Shown: positions 41,486-48,830 of the stretch, piece after piece | Position numbering within the stretch: position 1 is the stretch's first letter | Layout: each line of letters opens with the position of its first letter | Assembly (NCBI RefSeq): GCF_012524205.1 | Contig: NZ_JABACI010000003.1 | Location: 264,389 to 328,388 of the forward strand | Length of the DNA stretch: 64,000 nucleotides | DNA from: Microbacterium salsuginis | GTDB lineage: Bacteria; Actinomycetota; Actinomycetes; Actinomycetales; Microbacteriaceae | Direction of reading: 5' to 3' | Notes under the pieces: model-generated | Databases searched by the model: none | What the model was told of the DNA's origin: nothing | Seen by the model: the letters and a program-made list of their open reading frames with translations, nothing else | Made by a program: the position numbers and the translations under genes

Positions 41486-42486
41486 CAGCGGTCTCCCTCG
41501 TAGTAGACGAAACGGTTGCCGAACTTCACCTGGATGACCGTGATGATCATGATGATGACGAACAGCAGCCAGGCCATGGCGGCGGCGAAGCCGAAGTTGA
41601 ACTGACGGAAGGCCTGCTGGAACAGATAGATGGCGTAGAAGAGGGATGCCTCTGGCGACGAGTTGCTCTGATCTCGCCAGAACAGCAGGAACGCCTGGTC
41701 GAACACCTGGAACGCCGCGATCGAGAGCACGATGACGTTGAAGAACATCGCGCCCGAGATCATGGGCAGCGTGATCGAGAAGAACTTGCGGATCGGGCCC
41801 GCGCCGTCGAGCGAGGCGACCTCGTACAGCTCCTGAGGCACGTTCTTGAGCGCCGCGAGGAAGATCACCATGGTGCCGGCGACCGTCCACAGCGTCATGA
41901 TCACGATGCTGGGCTTCACCCAGGCCGGATCGACGAGCCATTGCGGACCCTGGATGCCGAAGAACCGCAAGAACTGGTTGATGGCACCGGTGTTGCCGTT
42001 GAGCAGCAGGAAGAACACCGCCGCGGTCGCCACGGCGGGCGTCATCTTGGGCAGGTAGTACAGCGTGCGCCAGAAGCCGGCGCCGCGCGCGGCGCGGTTG
42101 AGGAGCATCGCCAGCACGAGCGCGAAGATGATCTCGAGCGGCACGGCCATCACGACGTAGAACAGCGTGTTCGCCAGCGAGACGCCCACCCGCGGGTCCT
42201 CGAAGAGCCGGGCGTAGTTGTCGAAGCCGACGGGCCGCGCGGTGTTGGTGGCGAGGTTGTAGTTGCTGAACGAGATGTACAGGCTGTAGACCATCGCGCC
42301 CGCCGTGAAGACGAGGAAGCCGATGATCCAGGGCGAGATGAACAGGTAGCCCGCGATGGCCTCGCGCTTGTTGTAGTGCGTCTTGACCTTCGGGGCACGG
42401 CCCTTCTTCCTGCGACCGCGCACACCCTCCTCGGCGCGCCCTTCGAGCGCTTCGACGTAGGCGTCGGGCTGCGACGTCAGGCTCAT
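41485..42486 (-). CDS. sugar ABC transporter permease (MalF-like)
   Basis: A 333-residue permease, first gene of the importer operon. After a basic N-terminal tail (GRRKKGRAPKVK) come GYLFISPWIIGFLVFTAG, the first helix, and the EAA loop YEVASLDGAGPIRKFFSITL. It forms the channel with the MalG-like partner. The promoter at 42580-42609 and the operator at 42554-42571 lie in the 224-bp divergent region shared with an FAD oxidoreductase gene. Confidence 0.92.
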   Translation of the reverse strand: MSLTSQPDAYVEALEGRAEEGVRGRRKKGRAPKVKTHYNKREAIAGYLFISPWIIGFLVFTAGAMVYSLYISFSNYNLATNTARPVGFDNYARLFEDPRVGVSLANTLFYVVMAVPLEIIFALVLAMLLNRAARGAGFWRTLYYLPKMTPAVATAAVFFLLLNGNTGAINQFLRFFGIQGPQWLVDPAWVKPSIVIMTLWTVAGTMVIFLAALKNVPQELYEVASLDGAGPIRKFFSITLPMISGAMFFNVIVLSIAAFQVFDQAFLLFWRDQSNSSPEASLFYAIYLFQQAFRQFNFGFAAAMAWLLFVIIMIITVIQVKFGNRFVYYEGDR

Positions 42487-42553
42487 CTCGGCGCCTCGCT
42501 CAGTGCGGGCTGCCAGCCGTTCCTTTTCGTCATCTCACTTCTCCACCTCGAGA

Positions 42554-42571
42554 TGTGGCATCGTTACCACA
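42554..42571. promoter_or_regulatory. operator 3 of the shared sugar regulon, upstream of the ABC permease operon
   Basis: TGTGGCATCGTTACCACA matches the other two sites in the outer TGTGG and CCACA and in spacing. It lies just downstream of the -10 box of the permease promoter and within the region shared with the divergent FAD oxidoreductase gene. Confidence 0.8.
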
Positions 42572-42579
42572 TGCCTGTG

Positions 42580-42609
42580 ACTATACGGCGGGACCTCCGC
42601 TCGCCGCAA
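42580..42609 (-). promoter_or_regulatory. promoter of the ABC permease operon
   Basis: On the minus strand TTGCGG (42604-42609) and TATAGT (42580-42585) are 18 bases apart. TATAGT is close to the ideal -10. Confidence 0.6.
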
Positions 42610-42710
42610 CCGCCCGACTTCGACCACGCGCCGATGCTAGGCACGCGCGTCGCTGCGATCACGGGGGTTGCGCGTCGCGGCGCCTCTGTGCTTCTCCCGG
42701 GGTGGGCGTC

Positions 42711-44252
42711 GTGATCGCGGCGGACGTCGCGGTCTACGCGGCGACCTCGGCAGGCGTGTGCGCGGCCGTCGCCGCGGCCCGCGCCGGCACCCGCGTCGTG
42801 CTCGTCGAGCCCGGCCGCCACGTCGGCGGCATGACCAGCGGCGGCCTGGGCTACACCGACGTGGGCGACATCCGCGCGCTCGGCGGCATGGCCGCCGAGT
42901 TCCGCGCCGCCGTCGCCGAGCACTACGGCGTGCCGATCGGGCGCTATGCGGGACCGGAGCCCCGCGTGGCGGAGCAGATCTTCCTGCGCTGGCTCGACGA
43001 GGCCGGCGTCGCACTCCTCTTCGACGCCCCGCTCGCGGGCGTCGACGTGCGGGACGGGCGGATCACGCGGCTGACGCTTCGCGACCGTTCGGTCGTCGAG
43101 GCCGGGGTGTTCGTCGATGCGAGCTACGAGGGGGACCTGCTCGCGGCATCCGGCGTCTCGTATGCCGTGGGACGCGAGTCGCGGGCTCTGTACGGCGAGG
43201 AGTTCGCCGGACGGCGCGAGGTCGTGCCGGGACGCCATTCGATGCCGCCGTGGATCTCGCCGTTCCGCGGCGATCCCGCGGGCCTGGAGCCGGGGCCACT
43301 GCTCCCGCAGATCAAGCCGGAGCCGATGGCCCAGGTCGGCGAGGGCGACGGCGGCGTGATGTCGTTCGGGTACCGCGTGTGCTTGTCTCGCGCCGCGGAC
43401 CGCCTCCCGTTCCGCCGGCGCGAAGGCTACGACGACGCGCACTGGGAGCTCGGCCGGCGCATCTTCGCCGACGCGCAACGCCGCGGCGATGTGCATCCCG
43501 CCGGGCGGTATCTCGGACTCGAGCCGAACCTGCCCGGGGGCAAGGCCGACGGCAACTCGCTCGGGCCGTTCTCGCTCAGCGTGCTCGACGGCAGTGCATG
43601 GGAGTATCCGGATGCCGCTCCTGACCGCCGCGAGCAGCTCCGGCTGCACCACCTGCACCACGCCGAGGACTTCCTGTGGTTCCTCGCCAACGACCCCGCG
43701 GTGCCGGCCGACGTGCGACGGGGCATGCAGGAATGGGGACTGCCCGCAGACGAGTTCGCCGACACCGGCCACCTGCCGCACCAGCTGTATGTGCGCGAAG
43801 CGCGCCGGATGGTGACGGATGCCGTCATCACGGAGCACGAGCTGCGGTCGGGCGCGGTTCCGCGCGACGTCGTGGCGCTCGGGTCGTACCACCTCGACAT
43901 CCGCGAGGTGCAGCGGGCGTGGCGCTGGGTCTACGAACATCCGGACCCGATCGCGACGGTGGTCAGCGAGGGGTACCTGTCGGTGCCGGTGCCGATTTAC
44001 GGCATCGGCTACTCTGCTCTCCTGCCGCGGCGCGAGGAGTGCTCCAACCTGGTCGTCGCGGTGTGCGTCGCGGCATCCCATGTCGCGTTCTCGTCGATCC
44101 GCATGGAGCCGCAGTACCAGATGCTCGGTCACGCGGCCGGCGCGGCCGCGGCCCTCGCGGCTCGGGAGGGAGCCGCGGTGCACGACGTCGACGTCGATCT
44201 GCTGCAGCAGCGATTGCGTGACGGCGGGGCGGTGCTCGGCATCGCCTTATGA
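42711..44252 (+). CDS. FAD-dependent oxidoreductase (FAD_oxidored/PF12831 type)
   Basis: A 513-residue flavoprotein. The dinucleotide-binding start ADVAVYAATSAGVCAAVAAA is followed by VVLVEPGRHVGGMTSGGLGY, then FVDASYEGDLLAASGVSYAV and the late SIRMEPQYQMLGHAAGAAAA, a combination typical of the PF12831 family often found with glycan utilisation genes. The actual substrate is unknown. GTG 42711 gives the shortest sensible N-terminus, with GGGG upstream; GTG 42702 is an alternative and the frame is open further. It diverges from the sugar importer operon across operator 3, so it may belong to the same regulon. Confidence 0.8.
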   Translation: MIAADVAVYAATSAGVCAAVAAARAGTRVVLVEPGRHVGGMTSGGLGYTDVGDIRALGGMAAEFRAAVAEHYGVPIGRYAGPEPRVAEQIFLRWLDEAGVALLFDAPLAGVDVRDGRITRLTLRDRSVVEAGVFVDASYEGDLLAASGVSYAVGRESRALYGEEFAGRREVVPGRHSMPPWISPFRGDPAGLEPGPLLPQIKPEPMAQVGEGDGGVMSFGYRVCLSRAADRLPFRRREGYDDAHWELGRRIFADAQRRGDVHPAGRYLGLEPNLPGGKADGNSLGPFSLSVLDGSAWEYPDAAPDRREQLRLHHLHHAEDFLWFLANDPAVPADVRRGMQEWGLPADEFADTGHLPHQLYVREARRMVTDAVITEHELRSGAVPRDVVALGSYHLDIREVQRAWRWVYEHPDPIATVVSEGYLSVPVPIYGIGYSALLPRREECSNLVVAVCVAASHVAFSSIRMEPQYQMLGHAAGAAAALAAREGAAVHDVDVDLLQQRLRDGGAVLGIAL

Positions 44253-44291
44253 TGGGCCACGTCTCAGACCCCGGTTCGGAAGGGGGCCGCA

Positions 44292-45803
44292 ATGGCTTCG
44301 GGCGATCTCACCCACCTGCAGGAGGGTGCCGTCATCCCGTTCGGCGGCGACCGCTTCACGACGGTGCCCGCTGAGCTGGCAGAGGCGTTCCGGCCTGGCG
44401 ATCACCTCCATGTCGTGCAGACGACGGGTGCGCTGCTGCATGTGCCGGCCGCGGTGCGCGACGCCGTCCGCGAGCAGGTCGATGCCGCCGTCGCGGCATT
44501 CGAGCAGCTCCGCGCGGCGGGCGCGGAGCCGGTGCACGCCTTCTACGCGGCGTTCGCCGACGCCCTGGCCGACGACGGGACCTGGGCGCGGATCGTCGAG
44601 GCGAACGAGGCCGACGTCGAGCGGGCGGAATCGCTCGGCCGCTCGACCACGCGCCTGCGGGTGTCGGACCGCATGCGCGAGGACATGATCGAGGGCCTCC
44701 GTGGGTGGGCCGCGCACGTTCTGAACGCTCCCGCCGCCGACGTCGTCTCCCGTGTCGAGCACGACGACTGGGTCGTCGAGACGGTGGCCGCGCCGCTGGG
44801 GGTCATCGCGTTCGTCTTCGAAGGCCGGCCCAACGTGTTCGCCGACGCCGCGGGAGTGCTCGCGACCGGCAACACAGCGGTCCTGCGCATCGGCGGGGAC
44901 GCACTGGCCACCGCCCAGGCGATCCAGGACCACGCACTGCGCCCCGCGCTCGAAGGGTCGGGCCTGCCCGACGGCGCCGTCCGGCTCATCCCCGTGCGCG
45001 AGCGCTCGGCCGGCTGGGCGCTCTTCAGCGACGCCCGCCTGGCGCTGGCCGTCGTGCGCGGTTCGGGCACGGCCGTCACCGAGCTCAGCAGCGTCGCACG
45101 GCAGAGCGGGATCCCCGTCAGCTCGCACGGCACCGGCGGCGCGTGGCTGATCGCCGACCGCACCGCCGATCCTCAGCGCCTCGCCGGCGTGGTCCGCAAC
45201 TCGCTCGACCGCAAGGTGTGCAACACGCTCAACGTCGCCGCCGTCGTGCGCGACCGGGCGGCCGAGCTGGTGCCGCTGCTGCTGGCCGCCGCCGATGAGG
45301 CCGCGGCGGCGCGGGGCGGCGTCGCCCGCGTCCACGTCGTCGACGGCAGCGAATCATGGATCCCCACCGATGACCTGACGCGCACCATCGAGGTGCGTCG
45401 CGCCGAGGGCACCGTCACCGAGCCCCGCGCCACGCTGCTGGACGTCGACCGCATCGGCACCGAGTGGGAGTGGGAGGAGACGCCGGAGCTCAGCCTCGTC
45501 GTGGTCGACGACACCGACGAGGCGGTGCAGCTGTTCAACACGTACAGCCCGCAGTTCGTCGCGACGCTCATCTCGGAGGATCCCGACGCGCACGCGCGCT
45601 TCCGCGAGAGCGTGAACGCCCCGTTCGTCGGCGACGGATTCACCCGGTGGGCCGACGGTCAGTACGCGCTGCACCAGCCCGAGCTCGGGCTGTCGAACTG
45701 GCAGAACGGACGGCTGCTCGGGCGGGCCGGCATCCTCACCGGCGCCGACCTGACCACGCGTCAGACCTTCGCCCACCACGAGAGCGCCGACCAGCACCGC
45801 TGA
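44292..45803 (+). CDS. ProA-like glutamate-5-semialdehyde dehydrogenase family protein
   Basis: A 503-residue aldehyde dehydrogenase superfamily protein closest to gamma-glutamyl phosphate reductase: AAPLGVIAFVFEGRPNVFAD (167-186), GNTAVLRIGGDAL, and catalytic Cys310 in RKVCNTLNV, with SPQFVATLISED near the end. ProA is about 420 residues; the extra part is an N-terminal segment of about 80 residues that resembles no domain I recognise. No proB is nearby, so this may be a second, specialised copy rather than the proline enzyme. ATG 44292 follows GGAAGGGGG. Confidence 0.75.
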   Translation: MASGDLTHLQEGAVIPFGGDRFTTVPAELAEAFRPGDHLHVVQTTGALLHVPAAVRDAVREQVDAAVAAFEQLRAAGAEPVHAFYAAFADALADDGTWARIVEANEADVERAESLGRSTTRLRVSDRMREDMIEGLRGWAAHVLNAPAADVVSRVEHDDWVVETVAAPLGVIAFVFEGRPNVFADAAGVLATGNTAVLRIGGDALATAQAIQDHALRPALEGSGLPDGAVRLIPVRERSAGWALFSDARLALAVVRGSGTAVTELSSVARQSGIPVSSHGTGGAWLIADRTADPQRLAGVVRNSLDRKVCNTLNVAAVVRDRAAELVPLLLAAADEAAAARGGVARVHVVDGSESWIPTDDLTRTIEVRRAEGTVTEPRATLLDVDRIGTEWEWEETPELSLVVVDDTDEAVQLFNTYSPQFVATLISEDPDAHARFRESVNAPFVGDGFTRWADGQYALHQPELGLSNWQNGRLLGRAGILTGADLTTRQTFAHHESADQHR

Positions 45804-45829
45804 GGGGTCCGCTCGTCGGCGCCCATCGG

Positions 45830-45835
45830 TAGCAT
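45830..45835 (+). promoter_or_regulatory. -10 box of a leaderless promoter (VOC gene)
   Basis: TAGCAT is 6 bases upstream of ATG 45842 and there is no Shine-Dalgarno sequence. Confidence 0.5.
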
Positions 45836-45841
45836 GCAGCC

Positions 45842-46279
45842 ATGGCCATCAAGCTGGAGAACGTCGGCATCGCGGTTCGCGACATCGAAGAGGCGATCGC
45901 ATTCTTCACCGACCTCGGCCTCACGGTCCTCGGCCGTGACACGGTCAGCGGCGAGTGGGCCGATACCGCCGTCGGGCTCGACGGCAACCATGCCAAGATC
46001 GCCGTGCTGCAGACGCCGGGCGGTCAGGGTCAGCTCGAGTTCTTCGAGTACATCCACCCGGAGGCGATCGAGACGGAGCCCACCCGTCCCAACGACATCG
46101 GCATGCATCGCGTCGCGTTCTCGGTCGATGACATCGACGAGGCGCTGGCGATCGCCGCGCGGCATGGCTGCTACCCGCTCCGCGGCGTCGCCACGTACGA
46201 GGACGTGTACAAGCTCACGTACCTCCGCGGCCCGAGCGGCATCCTGGTGATGCTCGCCCAGTCGCTGCAGACGGACTGA
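45842..46279 (+). CDS. VOC (glyoxalase/bleomycin-resistance) superfamily protein
   Basis: A 145-residue VOC-fold protein with two beta-alpha-beta-beta-beta modules: LENVGIAVRDIEEAIAFFTD at the start and GMHRVAFSVDDIDEALAIAA in the second half, with LEFFEYIHP between. His and Glu residues at the expected metal positions suggest a metalloenzyme such as an epimerase or lyase; the family is too broad for a reaction. The ATG lies directly after a leaderless-type -10 box. The next gene, an MFS transporter, starts 54 bases on and may be co-transcribed. Confidence 0.82.
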   Translation: MAIKLENVGIAVRDIEEAIAFFTDLGLTVLGRDTVSGEWADTAVGLDGNHAKIAVLQTPGGQGQLEFFEYIHPEAIETEPTRPNDIGMHRVAFSVDDIDEALAIAARHGCYPLRGVATYEDVYKLTYLRGPSGILVMLAQSLQTD

Positions 46280-46333
46280 GGAGCCGTCATCTCCAGGACC
46301 AGCGACGCGCCCTCGCTGCCGAGTCCGCGTCGC

Positions 46334-47569
46334 GTGCAGGGCACGTACTACACGCTGATGCTGGGCAACACCCTCGCCGCGTCGTTCATCTGGGGAATCA
46401 ACACGCTCTTCCTGCTCGATGCCGGACTCTCGAACCTCGAGGCATTCGCGGCGAACGCTTTCTTCACGGTGGGGATGCTTCTCTTCGAGATTCCGACGGG
46501 CGTGGTGGCCGACACGGTCGGCCGCCGAGCGTCATACCTGCTCGGAACGGTCACGCTCGCGGTGACGACCGTCCTCTACTGGCTGCTCTGGGTCTGGCAT
46601 TCGCCGTTCTGGGCCTGGGCCCTCGTCTCGGTGCTGCTCGGGCTGGGCTTCACATTCTTTTCGGGCGCCGTGGACGCCTGGCTCGTCGACGCGTTGAACG
46701 CGACCGGCTACGAGGGCAGCCTCGAGACGGTCTTCGGCCGCGCGCAGATCGTGGGCGGCATCGCGATGCTCTCCGGGTCGGTGCTCGGCGGCGTCATCGC
46801 ACAAGTGACGGACCTCGGCGTGCCGTTCCTCGTGCGCGGCGCCATCCTGCTGCTGATGTTCATCGTCGCTGCACTGCTCATGCGGGACGTGGGCTTCGAG
46901 CCGGATCGGAGCGAAGGCCCCCTCCGGGCGACTCGCACCGTCCTGCGCGCTTCGGTCCGCTACGGTCTGGGGGATCCGCCGGTGCGCTGGCTCATGCTGA
47001 CCGGCCCCTTCACGGCGGGCGTCGGAATGTACGTCTTCTATGCATTGCAGCCCTACCTGCTGGAGCTCTGGGGCGACACGGAGGCCTACTCGGTCGCCGG
47101 GCTCGCCGCCGCCCTCCTGTCGGGCGCTGCGATCCTCGGCGGTGCGCTCGCTCCACGTGTCCGCAAGCTCTTCCGACGGCGCACCTCGGCGATCCTGCTC
47201 GCAACGGTGTCGAGTGCTCTGGTACTGGTCGGTCTCGGGCTGGTGCGCGATTTCTGGTTCGCCGTCGTGCTGGTGGCGATCTGGGGCATCGCATCGGCGA
47301 TCGATGACCCCGTGCACCGTGCTTATCTCAACGACATGATCCCGTCGAAGCAGCGCGCCACGGTGCTCTCGTTCGACTCGCTGATGGGCTCGGGCGGCGG
47401 GGCCGTCTTCCAGCCGGTCCTGGGGAGAGTCGCGGATGTCGGGGGCTACGGCGCCTCCATGATCTGGAGCGGGGCGATTTCAGCGTTGGCGGTGCCGCTC
47501 ATCCTGCTGAGCCGAGGGCAGCACCCGCCGGCCGACACCGCCCGCGAGGTGACCGCCACCGACGCCTAG
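46334..47569 (+). CDS. major facilitator superfamily transporter
   Basis: A 411-residue MFS protein with about twelve hydrophobic segments. The loop GVVADTVGRRASYLLG (residues about 56-71) is the MFS motif A between helices 2 and 3, and VDAWLVDAL lies in helix 4. It is probably a proton-driven exporter, but the substrate cannot be told. Start: GTG 46334 is the first common start codon. The nearest ribosome binding site, GAGGAG at 46278-46283, sits before ATC 46289, in frame, which would add ISRTSDAPSLPSPRR; a rare ATC start is possible. It converges on a LacI gene after 29 bases. Confidence 0.82.
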   Translation: MQGTYYTLMLGNTLAASFIWGINTLFLLDAGLSNLEAFAANAFFTVGMLLFEIPTGVVADTVGRRASYLLGTVTLAVTTVLYWLLWVWHSPFWAWALVSVLLGLGFTFFSGAVDAWLVDALNATGYEGSLETVFGRAQIVGGIAMLSGSVLGGVIAQVTDLGVPFLVRGAILLLMFIVAALLMRDVGFEPDRSEGPLRATRTVLRASVRYGLGDPPVRWLMLTGPFTAGVGMYVFYALQPYLLELWGDTEAYSVAGLAAALLSGAAILGGALAPRVRKLFRRRTSAILLATVSSALVLVGLGLVRDFWFAVVLVAIWGIASAIDDPVHRAYLNDMIPSKQRATVLSFDSLMGSGGGAVFQPVLGRVADVGGYGASMIWSGAISALAVPLILLSRGQHPPADTAREVTATDA

Positions 47570-47598
47570 ACCCGGACGGGCTGCGATCGGTGGTCGGA

Positions 47599-48645
47599 TC
47601 AGTGACCGCCTGCTGCCGGCGCCGTACTCTCACGCACCGTCAGGGACGTCGCCAGTTCGACGTGACGGGACGAGGGATGCCGCCCCTCAGCCATCACGAC
47701 AATCGTCTGGACCGCCATGGCGCCCATGCCCTCGAGGTGCTGGTGGACGGTGGTCAGGGGCGGCGTGGTCCACGCCGCCTGCGGCGTGTCGTCGAAGCCG
47801 GTGACGCTCAGTTGCTCCGGGACGCGGATGCCGAGTTCGTGCGCCGTCGCGAGCACACCGACGGCGATCTCGTCGTCACCCGCCATGATGGCGGTCGGCG
47901 GCCGGGTGGACATGAGGAGGTCGCGCGCGTGCTTCGCGCCTGAAGCGACAGCGAACTGGTCGGCGCGGATGAGCGCCGGATCGACCGCGATGCCGGCGGC
48001 GTCGAGAGCCGCCTGGTATCCATAGAGCCGGTCACGCGCGGCATCCGACGCCTCGGGGCCGCCGATCCATGCGATGCGGTCGTGACCCAGTTCGATCAGA
48101 TGCTCCGTCGCGGTGCGTGCCCCGGCCCAGTTGCTCGAGCCGACGCTCACCATGCGGGAGTGGTGCGTGTCGACGGGGTCCACGATGACGAAGGGCAGGT
48201 CGGCATTGCTCGCCGCTTCGATCAGCGCGTCGGGCGCGGACAGCGTCAGGCCGATGATGCCGACGACACCCGACTCCTGCTGCTCGGCGACCCATCTGCG
48301 CGCCACGGCGCGCTGCGTGCGCGACGCCCGAGCAGGGGCGAGCCGTGTCAGAAGGTCGATCCGGGTCTCGGTCGTCGCCGCGAGCACCCCCTGCAGCACG
48401 CCGAGGATGTACGGCGAGGCGGGGATGTCGAACACGACGGCGATCGCGCGGCGCGCCGACTCGGGCGACGCGACGGTGGTCGGTCGGTAGTCGAGTTCGG
48501 TGACGGCAGCCAGGACGCGCTCACGCGTCTCGGCAGAGATGTCGTCACGCCCGTTGAGGGCCTTGGAGACAGTGCCTCGCGACACTCCAACCGCCGCAGC
48601 CACATCCGCGAGCGTTGCGCGACGTGGCGTGCGCTCACCGACCAC
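47599..48645 (-). CDS. LacI family transcriptional regulator of the GH39/ABC cluster
   Basis: A 348-residue LacI repressor: helix-turn-helix ATLADVAAAVGVSRGTVSKA (about 10-29), hinge LDYRPTTVA, then a sugar-binding core with VGSSNWAGARTATEHLIELG, IAWIGGPEASD and the closing VTGFDDTPQAAWTTPPLTTV. GTG 48645 follows GGAG. It diverges from the GH39 gene, whose promoter carries TTGCGAAA inverted repeats, and a TTTCGAAA half-site palindrome lies in its own upstream region. It probably represses the whole GH39-ABC operon until the sugar is imported. Confidence 0.92.
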   Translation of the reverse strand: MVGERTPRRATLADVAAAVGVSRGTVSKALNGRDDISAETRERVLAAVTELDYRPTTVASPESARRAIAVVFDIPASPYILGVLQGVLAATTETRIDLLTRLAPARASRTQRAVARRWVAEQQESGVVGIIGLTLSAPDALIEAASNADLPFVIVDPVDTHHSRMVSVGSSNWAGARTATEHLIELGHDRIAWIGGPEASDAARDRLYGYQAALDAAGIAVDPALIRADQFAVASGAKHARDLLMSTRPPTAIMAGDDEIAVGVLATAHELGIRVPEQLSVTGFDDTPQAAWTTPPLTTVHQHLEGMGAMAVQTIVVMAEGRHPSSRHVELATSLTVRESTAPAAGGH

Positions 48646-48667
48646 AGCGTTTCTCCGGTCGAATTAG

Positions 48668-48675
48668 TTTCGAAA
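48668..48675. promoter_or_regulatory. possible autoregulatory half-site palindrome
   Basis: TTTCGAAA, an 8-bp palindrome sharing CGAAA/TTTCG with the operator at 48767-48785, lies 23 bases upstream of the LacI start codon. Confidence 0.3.
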
Positions 48676-48721
48676 TAGCAAACCTCACTCCACGCCGATT
48701 CGGGCGTCTTGCCGACAGATG

Positions 48722-48750
48722 TTGACATGGTACGCCGCTGTACCTAGCAT
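48722..48750 (+). promoter_or_regulatory. strong sigma-A-type promoter of the GH39/ABC operon
   Basis: TTGACA (48722-48727) and TAGCAT (48745-48750) are exactly 17 bases apart. TTGACA is a perfect -35 box. The operator at 48767-48785 lies just after the expected start site near 48757. Confidence 0.75.
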
Positions 48751-48766
48751 GATGACACGATACGCG

Positions 48767-48785
48767 TTGCGAAACATTTTCGCAA
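48767..48785. promoter_or_regulatory. LacI operator of the GH39/ABC operon
   Basis: TTGCGAAA (48767-48774) and TTTCGCAA (48778-48785) are perfect 8-bp inverted arms around CAT. The site lies downstream of the promoter and 45 bases upstream of the GH39 start. Confidence 0.75.
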
Positions 48786-48830
48786 GCATCGATCCCGAAT
48801 CTCTTCCGCTGTGACCAAAGGAGGTCGTCT

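Noticed and set aside
47599..48645. This LacI protein as the regulator of the three TGTGG operators
   Set aside because: Its own region carries TTGCGAAA-type sites and no TGTGG site, so it is more likely specific to the GH39 operon.
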